Under the pieces are notes generated by a model, which searched no databases, had not been told where the DNA came from, and saw only the letters and a list, made by a program, of their open reading frames with translations. From NCBI RefSeq assembly GCF_002256775.1, contig NZ_NCII01000010.1, positions 1-64,000 of the forward strand: a stretch of 64,000 nt of DNA. Direction: 5' to 3'. Positions within the stretch are counted from its first letter, which is position 1. Each line of letters opens with the position of its first letter. Shown in pieces: positions 8,237 through 16,923 of this stretch. Source of the DNA: Novosphingobium sp. 17-62-19. GTDB taxonomy: Bacteria > Pseudomonadota > Alphaproteobacteria > Sphingomonadales > Sphingomonadaceae. The position numbers and the translations under genes were made by a program.

Positions 8237-9049
8237 ATGCCAGAGTTACCAGAAGTAGAAACGACAGTCCGAGGACTTGCAACCGTGCTTGACGGGCAGG
8301 TCATTGCCCGTGTGCAGATGAACCGGGCCGATCTGCGGCGGCCATTCCCGGTTGATCTGGCGCAGGCGCTGACGGGTGCGCGGGTGACGGGCATGGGGCG
8401 GCGAGCGAAGTATGGGCTGATCCATACCGATCGTGCGCGGACGATGGTGTTTCATCTGGGCATGTCAGGGCGCTGGCGAATCGATCCCGAAGACATCGGC
8501 AAGCATGATCATCTGGTTCTGGAAACCGGCGATGGGCACGTGCTGGCGCTTAACGATGCGCGGCGGTTTGGGGCGGTTGATCTGGTCGATACCGATGCGC
8601 TTGATGCCTGGGGGCCGTTTGCAGCGCTGGGGCCGGAGCCTTTGGGCGAGGGGCTTACGCCCAAGCATCTGGTCGCTGCCTTTGCAGGCCGGATTGCGGC
8701 GGTGAAGCTGCTGCTGCTGGACCAACGGATTGTGGCGGGGCTGGGCAATATCTATGTGTGCGAGGCGCTGAACCGCGCGGGAATTCACCCTGAGCGCGAG
8801 GGCGGGAAAGTCAGCCGCAAATCGCTCGACCGGCTGGTGCCGCTGATCCGCGAGGTGCTGGGCGAGGCGATTGCGGCGGGCGGGTCGACCTTGCGCGATT
8901 ATGTGCAGCCCGATGGCGAACTGGGCTATTTCGCCAAGGACTGGCGCGTCTATGGGCGCGAGGGCGAGGCTTGCGCGTGTGGTGGCACGGTGCTGCGGAT
9001 CGCGCAGGGTGGGCGGTCAAGCTTTTTCTGCGCAAAGTGCCAGAAGTAG
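8237..9049 (+). CDS. mutM: Formamidopyrimidine-DNA glycosylase
   Basis: Base-excision repair enzyme of 270 residues that removes 8-oxoguanine and ring-opened purines and nicks the abasic site. MPELPEVETTVRGL gives the catalytic N-terminal proline (after Met removal) and Glu2. The helix-two-turn-helix region QRIVAGLGNIY and the C-terminal zinc finger with C-x-C and C-x2-C cysteines (CACGG ... FFCAKCQ) are intact. Its stop lies only 4 bases from the stop of the convergent globin gene. Confidence 0.98.
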   Translation: MPELPEVETTVRGLATVLDGQVIARVQMNRADLRRPFPVDLAQALTGARVTGMGRRAKYGLIHTDRARTMVFHLGMSGRWRIDPEDIGKHDHLVLETGDGHVLALNDARRFGAVDLVDTDALDAWGPFAALGPEPLGEGLTPKHLVAAFAGRIAAVKLLLLDQRIVAGLGNIYVCEALNRAGIHPEREGGKVSRKSLDRLVPLIREVLGEAIAAGGSTLRDYVQPDGELGYFAKDWRVYGREGEACACGGTVLRIAQGGRSSFFCAKCQK

Positions 9050-9053
9050 GGCG

Positions 9054-9602
9054 TCAGCGCTCCACCACGTCCTTGTCCATTGGTGCAAGTTTGGCGAGCA
9101 GGCGGTTTTGCGCGGCGAAGGGGACTTCGGCTTCGCGCATGGCCTGCTGCAGGTTTTCGACCAAGGCGTTGAGATCGGCGCGGGTAGTGCCGAGGTCCTT
9201 GTGCGAGGATTTCATGTCTCGCCCGGTGTAGGTGCAGCCTGCATCAAGGATGAAGCAGACCTGTTCGAACAGGGTGCGGCGCAGGCGGACGAGATCCTGA
9301 TTCTTGAAGATGTCCGCGATGCGCGGATCATCGACGTTGAGGTCTACGAGGCGATCAACGATCTTGCGGATGCCGTCCTGCCCGCCGAAGGCCTTGGCCA
9401 TGCTGTCGCCAGTAAAGGGCGTTGCGCCCGCGTTGGCAGGGTCTTGGGTGTAGGGATCGACCGGTAGCTCGCCGGTCACGGGATCGACGACTTTCTTTTC
9501 GACGCCGAACTCCTTTTCCCAATCGACGCCGGACAGGTCTTCCTGTGGGGCCTCAGTGACCGGCTGGGCGGCGAGGAGGGCGAATGCGAGGGCGAAGGTC
9601 AT
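9054..9602 (-). CDS. Exported group 1 truncated hemoglobin
   Basis: 182 residues: a short hydrophobic export signal, a proline-rich linker of about 45 residues, then a truncated globin fold from FGGQDGI (near residue 72) to the end. The MKSSHKDLG motif supplies the proximal heme histidine at about residue 134, and the C-terminal helices match group 1 truncated hemoglobins, which bind O2, NO or CO. The secretion signal and linker are unusual for this family and place it in the periplasm or outer membrane. AAGGAGG sits 7 bases before the ATG. It lies 12 bases downstream of the DUF3034 gene, so they form one transcript. Confidence 0.82.
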   Translation of the reverse strand: MTFALAFALLAAQPVTEAPQEDLSGVDWEKEFGVEKKVVDPVTGELPVDPYTQDPANAGATPFTGDSMAKAFGGQDGIRKIVDRLVDLNVDDPRIADIFKNQDLVRLRRTLFEQVCFILDAGCTYTGRDMKSSHKDLGTTRADLNALVENLQQAMREAEVPFAAQNRLLAKLAPMDKDVVER

Positions 9603-9614
9603 GTTTGGGCCTCC

Positions 9615-10499
9615 TTAAAAAGCGAACTGGAGCGAGACGAGGCCGCCGCGCTGGCCATCGAATGTGGCAACGGAGCCGACATCGGCATAGGCGGCGGTGA
9701 CGGTCGCGTTGCGGGTAATGGCCCATGCCACGAACAGGTCATGCGCATCATCCTCACGCGCGATGGCAAGATTGCTGGGGCGCGTGCGATATTCGCCGCC
9801 CACCACAAGGCGCGGGGTGAGCATGTAGGCGACCGAGCCTTCGAACTGGAGCGTGCGGTCGGTCTGGTTGGCGCCGCCAAAGCCGAGCAGGCCGAACTGA
9901 TTGGCATTGGTCAGCCGCGCCGTAGCGTTTACCAGCACGCTTTTGGACAGGAACAGCTTGGTAGCGCTGGCCGTGAAATCGGTGCCTTCGGACGATGCCG
10001 CGCCCACTGCCTTGACGATGGCGGCATCGAGGCTGCGCTTGTGCTGCACGCCAAGGCTGATCTGTGGGAGCAGCGGCGAGCCGTAGACGGTATCGCCCAC
10101 GAGGCGGACCTTGGCGGCGAAGATGTCCTGATTGAAGCGGTAGCCTTCGCCAAGGCCGAGCGCTGCGCCGACCTTGCGCGTATCGAAGTTCTGGCGGGCG
10201 TAAGAGAGTTCAACGCGGTCCTTGATACCGACGGATGCGCCGTGGCTTTGCCAGCCATAGTCAGCCAGTTCGATACCAGTGACATGCGCCGAGACGCCTA
10301 CGCCGCGATCGGTTTCCATGCCCGCGATGGTCGCCCAGCTGGCGAGGCCGCCGCCGCTGGCACCTTCGATCGAACTGATGCCGTTGGTCAACACCAGCTT
10401 ACCGCCATCAAGCAGCGGATCGGCATTAGCGGGGGGCGCGGCAACAAGCATCAGACCGAGGGAAGGCAGGATGCAGGACTTGAAAGAGTGTATGTGCAT
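9615..10499 (-). CDS. DUF3034 family outer-membrane-like protein
   Basis: 294 residues with a clear signal peptide ending ANA. The mature part has alternating polar and hydrophobic strands, glycine-rich turns and a terminal phenylalanine (LQFAF), the signature of an outer-membrane beta-barrel. The opening DGGKLVLTNGISSIEGASGGG is typical of DUF3034. No function is established for the family. It heads a two-gene transcript with the exported globin and is divergent from the cupredoxin/GGDEF-EAL pair, sharing a 123-base intergenic region. Confidence 0.78.
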   Translation of the reverse strand: MHIHSFKSCILPSLGLMLVAAPPANADPLLDGGKLVLTNGISSIEGASGGGLASWATIAGMETDRGVGVSAHVTGIELADYGWQSHGASVGIKDRVELSYARQNFDTRKVGAALGLGEGYRFNQDIFAAKVRLVGDTVYGSPLLPQISLGVQHKRSLDAAIVKAVGAASSEGTDFTASATKLFLSKSVLVNATARLTNANQFGLLGFGGANQTDRTLQFEGSVAYMLTPRLVVGGEYRTRPSNLAIAREDDAHDLFVAWAITRNATVTAAYADVGSVATFDGQRGGLVSLQFAF

Positions 10500-10622
10500 G
10501 AGAAGATTCGCACCGTTGTCGAGGCAGTTTGCAGGCCTCTATTCAAAATTCGTTAGGGAGTTCTAAAACTGCCGGACTGGTTGTTTTTGAATTTATTAGG
10601 AAATTTTCGGCATTCAAAGCCC

Positions 10623-11267
10623 ATGCGAGACCTACTTCAGCGCCCGTTTCGATTCTCTGCGATTCGCCTTGTTCCCCTGGCCGCTGCGCCGGTGCTTTTA
10701 TCAGCTGTGCCGCCTGCGCAATTGCCGGTGCAAGTGGTGGATCAGGCGGGGATGCCGGTGCGTGATGCGGTGATCGAGATTGTCCCGCGTGCAGGCGATG
10801 CACGCCGCCCAAATTTCCCCTGGCGCAATGCGATGACGCAAAGGAATCAGGCGTTCCTGCCGGGCACGCTGATCGTGCCCAAAGGCGCGGTGGTGGCTTT
10901 CCCCAACTTCGACACGGTGCGCCATTCGATCTATAGCTTTTCCAAACCCGGCCCGTTCAAGATCGACCTTTATGGCAAGGACCAGACTAGAACGCAGCAG
11001 TTCAAGGTGGCTGGCACGATTGCGCTGGGCTGCAACATCCATGACCAGATGCGCGGTTACATCCGCGTGACCGATACGCCTTACGCCGCGCGCAGCGATT
11101 TGAACGGGCTGGCCAATATCGAAGGGCTGGGCAAGGGCAGCTATGACGTGATCGTCTGGCATCCGCGCCTGCGTGGCGCGGGTGGTGAATGGCGTGGCAA
11201 GCTGGTGATGGAGCCGGGCAAGCGCAGCCGCATTGCTGTGGCGATACGTCCCGGGACGGGCAAATGA
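10623..11267 (+). CDS. Periplasmic cupredoxin-like protein (methylamine-utilisation type)
   Basis: 214 residues with an N-terminal signal. The central domain is cupredoxin-like: VRHS supplies a histidine (about 101) and GCNIHDQM supplies Cys137, His140 and Met143, a complete type 1 copper ligand set in the order seen in plastocyanins. Proteins of this kind are often annotated as methylamine utilisation proteins although no amine dehydrogenase genes are present here. A C-terminal domain of about 60 residues (carboxypeptidase-regulatory-like) follows. ATG at 10623 is preferred over an upstream TTG. Its stop overlaps the next start (ATGA), showing translational coupling to the GGDEF-EAL gene. 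Confidence 0.78.
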   Translation: MRDLLQRPFRFSAIRLVPLAAAPVLLSAVPPAQLPVQVVDQAGMPVRDAVIEIVPRAGDARRPNFPWRNAMTQRNQAFLPGTLIVPKGAVVAFPNFDTVRHSIYSFSKPGPFKIDLYGKDQTRTQQFKVAGTIALGCNIHDQMRGYIRVTDTPYAARSDLNGLANIEGLGKGSYDVIVWHPRLRGAGGEWRGKLVMEPGKRSRIAVAIRPGTGK

Positions 11268-13612
11268 CGATGGATCGGGCGTTGCAGCCGCACCGGCTGG
11301 TCCGGCGCTGTATGGCATTTGTCGGACGCAGGGCACGTACGCTCGGCAGTCGGATCGCGTTGCTTTATGTTGTTCTGCTGGCTTCTGTGATGGCGGTGAC
11401 GATTGTGGTGGCAGGGTCAGGCATCAGCCTGTTCGCGCGCGACAACGCAGAGCGTGATCTGGCTGCCAATGCGCGTGTTTTCGATCAGATTATCGCCACC
11501 CGGCAGCGGCAAATGGCCGATGCGGGCGAAGTGGTTGCGCATGATTTCGGCTTTCGCGAAGCCTTTGCCACAGGCGATGCGCCAACTCTGGCATCGGCGC
11601 TGCAAAGCCTGCGTGATCGCGCGCGGGTGAGCGAAGCGGCGATCGTGCAGCTTGATGGCAGCGTGATTGCATCCGGGCAGGGCAGCACGATTGATGGGGC
11701 TGCGATGATCGGTCGGCTGGAAGGCGGGCAGAATCGCGGTGTGGTATCGTTAGGCGGCACAGAGGCTTTGGCGGCGGCCGTGCCGATCGAGATGCCTGAT
11801 CTTGCCGGATGGCTGGTGTTGGTAAACACGCTTGGCCCCGAAGACATGGGGCAACTGGTGCGGCTTTCGGCCGTACCGGTGGAAGCGAAAGTGGTTGATC
11901 GAAGCAAGCTTTCGCCTCGGCTGGCACCGGTGCCGCTGGGTGAGATAGCGGAAGTCGACGGCAGCAAAGGCGAACGTCTGGTGCGGGTATCCGCGATTGC
12001 CAGCCTGCAGGATGGACGAGAGCCGCGCCTTGTTCTGGCGCATTCGCTGGATGCGGCGCTGGCTCAGTACAACGGTTTGCGGATCGTGTTGCTGCTGATC
12101 AGCGTGATTGGTGTGATTGTTGGTGGCTGGGCGGCGATCCGCCTGTCACGCGGGATTGCGCGGCCATTGCAATCGCTGGCCGAAGCGGCGCGTGCCTATG
12201 GCGGCGGCGCAGTGGCAAAAGTAAAAGTGCAAGGCGCAATCGAGGTCCGTTCGCTGGCTGACAGCTTCAATGCGATGGTCGATGCGGTGGACGAACGCGA
12301 GCAGCAGATCATGCACGCATCGCTGCACGATGCACTGACCGATCTGCCCAACCGGCGCTTTTTCATTGAAAAGCTGGACCGAGCAGTGTCCCGGCAGAGC
12401 GACATCCACCGAACGTTCGTAGCATTCATCGACGTGGATGATTTCAAGGCGATCAACGACGCGATGGGTCATCCGGTGGGCGACGAACTGTTGCGTACCG
12501 TGGCGCAATCACTGCAGGACCGCTTTCCCGATGCCATGGTGGCGCGGTTTGGTGGGGATGAATTCGGGCTGCTGCTGACCGGACTCGATCCGAAAGAGGA
12601 CTGCACAGCGATTGCCCGCATGTTGGAATCCACGCTCAACCGCGAGGCGATCATCGACGGGCGCGGCATTCTGCTGTCTGCCAGCGTTGGTATCGCGATC
12701 GGTCCGCAGGATGGCGATAGTGCCGATAGCCTGCTGAAAAGCGCTGACCTTGCGCTGTATCGCGCGAAGAGTGACGGCAAGGGGGCCTACCACTTCTTCG
12801 AGCCGGAACTGGACGCCGAGGCGAGCCGCCGCCGCCGTATGGAAATCGATCTGCGCCGCGCCATCCGTGACGGCGATTTCGAACTCTACTTCCAGCCGCT
12901 GTTCTCGATCTCTGAAAACCGCGTCAAAGGCTTTGAGGCGCTGATGCGCTGGCCGCACAAGGAACACGGGATGATTAGCCCGGCAACTTTCATCCCGATT
13001 GCCGAGGAATCGGGGATGATCGTGCAATTGGGCGAATGGGCCGTGCGTGAGGCCTGCCGTCAGGCGGCGCAATGGCCTGGCGACATTTCGGTGGCGGTCA
13101 ACATTTCGCCCCGCCAGTTGGTGGCAGACGGGCTTGCCACCTGCATTGCCCAAGCGCTGGCGCAAACTGGCCTTCCGGCATCACGGCTGGAACTGGAAAT
13201 CACCGAAAGCGTATTCATCGGCAATGTAGAACGGACGCTGAAGATCCTGCATTCGCTGCAATTGCTGGGCGTGCGGGTGGCGCTCGATGATTTCGGCACG
13301 GGCTATTCCTCGCTCAGCTATCTGCGGTCATTCCCGTTCGACAAGATCAAGATCGACCAGAGCTTCGTGCGCGCGCTGGAAGAAGGCGGCAGCGCGCACG
13401 CCATTGTGCGTGCGATCACCACGCTGGCCGAAGCGCTTGGCATGGAAACTCTGGCTGAAGGGGTGGAGACGCAGGAACTGTTCGATGCCCTGCAAAAGGA
13501 AGGGTGCGACATGATCCAGGGCTATCTCATCAGCCGTCCTGTGCCCGGCGAAGAAGTGGTGCGCCTGATCGGCTCGCTGCAACCGGCTGAGGCGCGTTTC
13601 GCCGTCGGATAG
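11264..13612 (+). CDS. Membrane GGDEF-EAL c-di-GMP enzyme with periplasmic sensor
   Basis: 782 residues. Order: transmembrane segment (about 31-53), periplasmic Cache-like sensor (about 55-270), second transmembrane segment (273-292), HAMP (to about 345), GGDEF domain (GGDEF at 430-434, intact) and EAL domain (EAL at 558-560; DDFGTGYSSLSYL and ETLAEGVET motifs present). Both catalytic signatures are intact, so it could make or break cyclic di-GMP. The start codon overlaps the cupredoxin stop by ATGA. The stoichiometric coupling suggests that the copper protein talks to the periplasmic sensor; that is inference. Confidence 0.93.
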   Translation: MTMDRALQPHRLVRRCMAFVGRRARTLGSRIALLYVVLLASVMAVTIVVAGSGISLFARDNAERDLAANARVFDQIIATRQRQMADAGEVVAHDFGFREAFATGDAPTLASALQSLRDRARVSEAAIVQLDGSVIASGQGSTIDGAAMIGRLEGGQNRGVVSLGGTEALAAAVPIEMPDLAGWLVLVNTLGPEDMGQLVRLSAVPVEAKVVDRSKLSPRLAPVPLGEIAEVDGSKGERLVRVSAIASLQDGREPRLVLAHSLDAALAQYNGLRIVLLLISVIGVIVGGWAAIRLSRGIARPLQSLAEAARAYGGGAVAKVKVQGAIEVRSLADSFNAMVDAVDEREQQIMHASLHDALTDLPNRRFFIEKLDRAVSRQSDIHRTFVAFIDVDDFKAINDAMGHPVGDELLRTVAQSLQDRFPDAMVARFGGDEFGLLLTGLDPKEDCTAIARMLESTLNREAIIDGRGILLSASVGIAIGPQDGDSADSLLKSADLALYRAKSDGKGAYHFFEPELDAEASRRRRMEIDLRRAIRDGDFELYFQPLFSISENRVKGFEALMRWPHKEHGMISPATFIPIAEESGMIVQLGEWAVREACRQAAQWPGDISVAVNISPRQLVADGLATCIAQALAQTGLPASRLELEITESVFIGNVERTLKILHSLQLLGVRVALDDFGTGYSSLSYLRSFPFDKIKIDQSFVRALEEGGSAHAIVRAITTLAEALGMETLAEGVETQELFDALQKEGCDMIQGYLISRPVPGEEVVRLIGSLQPAEARFAVG

Positions 13613-13794
13613 CACGGATGCTACCATCTGACGCATTTACATTTGTCTGACATATATGCTTATGGTTCTCCGCGTAAACGGAAAGCCACAAGGTGTATGG
13701 CTGCGGTTGCTTGTATTGCCTGCCGATGCTCTCCGCCATAACTATGACAACGGCGTAGGCCGCCGGGTTTGGCAAGATGGGAAGCGGTCAATCC

Positions 13795-14673
13795 ATGGCA
13801 CAGATGACACCGGCCTTCATTGCCATCGATTGGGGCAGCACCAATCGTCGGAATTTCGTTGTCGATGAGGCGGGGTGCGTGCTGCGTGCCGAGCGTGACG
13901 GCAAGGGACTGCTGTCTGTGCCATCCGGTGGCTTTGGCGCCGAGGTGGACGCCATTCGCAGCCGCCTTGGTGATTTTCCAGTGGTGTTGGCCGGGATGGT
14001 CGGCTCCGCACGCGGTTGGGTGAACGTGCCTTATTTGAGCGCGCCAGCGGGGATCGATGATCTGGCGGCAAATCTGCACTGGGTTGAGGCCGGGAAGACT
14101 GCGATTGTCCCCGGACTGGCCGACGTGGCGGGTGACGTGATGCGTGGAGAGGAAGTGCAGCTTCTCGGAGCGGTTGCGGCAGGTCTTGCTCCATCAGATA
14201 GTCTGCTGTGCCAACCGGGAACGCACTGCAAGTGGGCGCACATGAAGGATGGCAAGATCGCCACGTTCAGCACGGCCATGACAGGCGAGTTGTTCAGCCT
14301 ACTGCGCGACCATAGCCTGCTGGCCGATTTCCTGACGGGTGATGTGCGCGATGGCGTGGCTTTTCGTGACGGCGTTGCGGCGGGGCTGCGCGGGAGCCTT
14401 GCCACGCTGCTCTTTCGCGTCCGGGCAGCGGCACTTCTGGGAGGTCGTTCGGTTGAGGATAGCGCGGCCTACGCTTCAGGTGTGCTGATTGGCCATGATG
14501 TTGGCGGCGCGCGGATTGCGCCGGGCGCGAAGGTCCATGTTCTGGCCGATGCGCACCTTGGCGAACTTTATGCAGCGGCTATCGCCGTTGCCGGGGCCAC
14601 AGCCATCAGCATTGATAGCCAGGCTGCGTTCTTGGCCGGAATGAACCGCATCTGGAAAGCGAGTGCAGCATGA
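13795..14673 (+). CDS. dgoK: 2-dehydro-3-deoxygalactonokinase
   Basis: About 292 residues of the DgoK family (FAIDWGSTNRR as phosphate-1 motif, VVLAGMVGSARGW, GTHCKWAH, and the C-terminal segment with LAGMNRIW). It phosphorylates 2-keto-3-deoxygalactonate in the De Ley-Doudoroff galactose/galactonate route. Start at 13795 is taken because GGGAAG lies 10 bases upstream; ATG codons at 13777 and 13804 are alternatives. The stop overlaps the aldolase start by ATGA. Only these two pathway genes are here; the dehydrogenase, dehydratase and transporter must lie elsewhere. Confidence 0.9.
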   Translation: MAQMTPAFIAIDWGSTNRRNFVVDEAGCVLRAERDGKGLLSVPSGGFGAEVDAIRSRLGDFPVVLAGMVGSARGWVNVPYLSAPAGIDDLAANLHWVEAGKTAIVPGLADVAGDVMRGEEVQLLGAVAAGLAPSDSLLCQPGTHCKWAHMKDGKIATFSTAMTGELFSLLRDHSLLADFLTGDVRDGVAFRDGVAAGLRGSLATLLFRVRAAALLGGRSVEDSAAYASGVLIGHDVGGARIAPGAKVHVLADAHLGELYAAAIAVAGATAISIDSQAAFLAGMNRIWKASAA

Positions 14674-15317
14674 CCGATCTACCTGCCACCGAGGCCCTTG
14701 CGCAACTCAATGCCGCACTTGCACGATGCCCGCTTGTGGCGATCCTGCGCGGCGTGCGTCCTGATGAGGTTGAGGCGGTGGGCGACGCCATCATCGCGGC
14801 AGGTTTTTCGATCATCGAAGTGCCGCTGAATTCACCGCAGCCGCTGGATTCAATTGCACGCCTTGCTCGACGGTATGGCCCTGAGGTTTGCGTTGGCGCA
14901 GGCACCGTGCTCAGCACCGAGGATGTTGCGGCCGTCCATGACGCGGGAGGAACACTGATGGTTTCTCCAAACGTCAATCTCGCCGTGATCCGCACAGCGG
15001 TTGCACACGGCATGATTGCACTGCCGGGATTCTATACCCCGACAGAGGCTTTTGCGGCGATTGATGCCGGGGCTACCGGGCTGAAACTGTTCCCTGCTGA
15101 AGGGGCCAGCCCTGCCTATCTTAAAGCCCTGTGCGCCGTCATGCCCAAGGATTTGCCGCTCCTTGCCGTGGGCGGCGTGACACCCGATAATCTGGCGCAA
15201 TGGATGGCTGCGGGCGCGCAAGGGGCGGGCCTTGGGTCAGCGCTCTACAAAGCCGGGCTATCGGCTGAAACAGTAGCCATCCGCGCGCAGGCGTTCGTCG
15301 CAGCGACGCGGGCCTGA
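14670..15317 (+). CDS. dgoA: 2-dehydro-3-deoxy-6-phosphogalactonate aldolase
   Basis: KDPG/KDPGal aldolase family, 215 residues. LVAILRGV carries the catalytic-site glutamate region and arginine, GAGTVL the phosphate-binding turn, and GLKLFPAEG the Schiff-base lysine. The alanine/valine-specific substrate residues cannot settle KDPG versus KDPGal, but the coupling to dgoK argues for the galactonate isomer: it splits the product of DgoK into pyruvate and glyceraldehyde 3-phosphate. Confidence 0.9.
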   Translation: MTDLPATEALAQLNAALARCPLVAILRGVRPDEVEAVGDAIIAAGFSIIEVPLNSPQPLDSIARLARRYGPEVCVGAGTVLSTEDVAAVHDAGGTLMVSPNVNLAVIRTAVAHGMIALPGFYTPTEAFAAIDAGATGLKLFPAEGASPAYLKALCAVMPKDLPLLAVGGVTPDNLAQWMAAGAQGAGLGSALYKAGLSAETVAIRAQAFVAATRA

Positions 15318-15439
15318 TTGCGGGCGCTCATGTAAGGCGATTCGGGCATGAAAAGTGCTGCCACAGGGCTGGCATGTTGGGGTGGCGGGAATCGCCCAAT
15401 GATCCATAAGTGTATGATTTTGTTTAGGTAGTATCTGAA

Positions 15440-16559
15440 GGCGCCCCAAATTGAGCCCCTCCCCTGGAGCCCCATCTGTTCGACGACGTACCCTCCGCCC
15501 CAGGCGCCAAACGCGATGCCGAGATTAAAGGCGCCGATGTTCATGCCGGATGCGACGTCAGTGGCTCCGGGCGATACCTCCCGGGCGATCTGGACGACGT
15601 AGGACTGCAAGGGCGGGACGTTGCCGAAGGCGAACCCGCCCCAGAACAAGGTCACCGCGACAGCTGCCCAAGGAGAAGTGAGGCCGAAGCCAAGCAGGAC
15701 CAGTGAGCCTGCAAGACCGGCGAAAACGACGGTCAAAGCGGGAACCGGTCCGATCTTGTCGGAAAGCACCCCACCAAGAATATTGCCGAACGCGACCGAT
15801 ACGCCGTAAAGCAGGATGACGAGGGTGACCGCTCCTTCGGAAAGGCGCGTTATGTCGGTAAGCATCGGCGCGAGATAGGTGAATGCGATGAAATTGCCGC
15901 CGTACCCGACTGCGGTGATGAGGTAGACGAGCAGCAAGCGCGGCGAGGTGAGAGCTTGCGCCTGTTGACGCAAGGTCGGCGGCGCGTCGCTTTTCAGGTT
16001 GGCCGGGACCAGCACAGCACTGGCGCCGAGACCGATGAGCGCGAGCAGGACGACACCATAGAATGTCGCGTGCCATCCGAAGTTCTGCCCAATCCATGTT
16101 CCGAGCGGCACACCGGTTACCAGCGCGACGGTGAGCCCGAGGAAGACAAGCGCAATTGCGCTCGACTCTTTTTCCTTAGAGACAAGCTTGGTGGCGCATC
16201 GTCGATGCGATCGCGAAAAACACACCATGCGCGAGCCCGTTTATGAACCTGGCTGCGACGAGCGCGAGGTAGCTTGGAGCAAAGGCTGCCATCAGGTTTC
16301 CGGCAGCAAACAGCATCAGCAGCGAAAGGAGCAGCGTCTTGCGTGGCAGCTTGCCGGTCAATGCCGTGAGGATGGGTGCGCCAATGGTGACACCAAGGGC
16401 GTACAGACTGACCAGAAGGCCGGCTGATGGAAGGGAAACGCCGAGATCCGCAGCGATCGTGGGTAACAGCCCGACGATTACGAATTCCGTCGTGCCCACT
16501 GCAAAGGCGCTGATAGTCAGCGCCCAAAGCGCAAGCGGCATAGTCTTCTTGCCAACCAT
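15440..16559 (-). pseudogene. MFS transporter (DHA1/drug-efflux type), frameshifted and 3' truncated
   Basis: Two reading frames together make most of a major-facilitator transporter. The first (from ATG 16559, with GGAGA 6 bases upstream) runs through ALTISAFAVGTTEFVIVGLL to GVFFAIASTM; the second continues ATKLVSKEKESSAIALVFLGL through about eight more helices. One extra base near 16198-16202 separates them. After the segment GGGYVVEQMGLQ (about 15450) the family similarity stops and unrelated sequence follows, so the last helices are missing. Such transporters are often divergent from a LysR gene, and a LysR stub is indeed present at 16628. Confidence 0.8.
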
Positions 16560-16627
16560 GTTTGTCTCCAGGTTCGAGATTTCAGTTCGACGCGAACCTA
16601 GGCGCACGTTATCATTCGAAAAAGCGC

Positions 16628-16775
16628 ATGGGAGACATTGCAGCAGTGCTGGAACCGCACGAATTACCCGACCTGAAAGAGGTCGCTTCCTTCATCGCCG
16701 TTGCCGAGGATGGCAGCTTTGCGGAGGTCGCTCGTCGCCTGGGATTATCCCCGTCGTCCCTGAGCCGCCTGGTTG
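16628..16775 (+). pseudogene. LysR-family regulator, N-terminal stub
   Basis: About 50 residues starting at ATG 16628 match the LysR DNA-binding helix-turn-helix (FIAVAEDGSFAEVARRLGLS then PSSLSRLV). Similarity ends near 16775; the downstream frame is not LysR-like, and the effector-binding domain of about 200 residues is absent. It is divergent from the broken transporter, the usual regulator-target arrangement. The breakpoint lies about 35 bases before a tRNA-Gly 3' fragment, which suggests loss by integration or excision. Confidence 0.75.
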
Positions 16776-16792
16776 CTTTGGCTCTCCGCGCC

Positions 16793-16832
16793 AAGGCGCT
16801 ACGAGCGTGGTTCGATTCCCTTCACCGCTCCA
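16793..16832 (+). other. tRNA-Gly 3'-end fragment, candidate att remnant
   Basis: GGTTCGATTCC at 16809 is a canonical T-arm, followed by an acceptor end finishing CACCGCTCCA at 16832, including the CCA. Upstream bases back to about 16793 (GGCGCTACGAG) resemble the anticodon stem side of a tRNA-Gly. The 5' half of a tRNA is absent. Such 3' fragments are left at the far end of elements that integrate into tRNA genes. Confidence 0.6.
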
Positions 16833-16923
16833 TTTTCCGGTCTCAGGGCGAACATGATCGACGTTTCGCTTTTGACCAAGCGAGCTGGGCATCAAGCGTG
16901 GCGCAGGCAAACCGCAGCGCAGA

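Noticed and set aside
15318..15440. IS fragment at the broken end of the MFS gene
   Set aside because: The sequence after the breakpoint is foreign to the transporter, but no transposase or terminal repeat could be identified.
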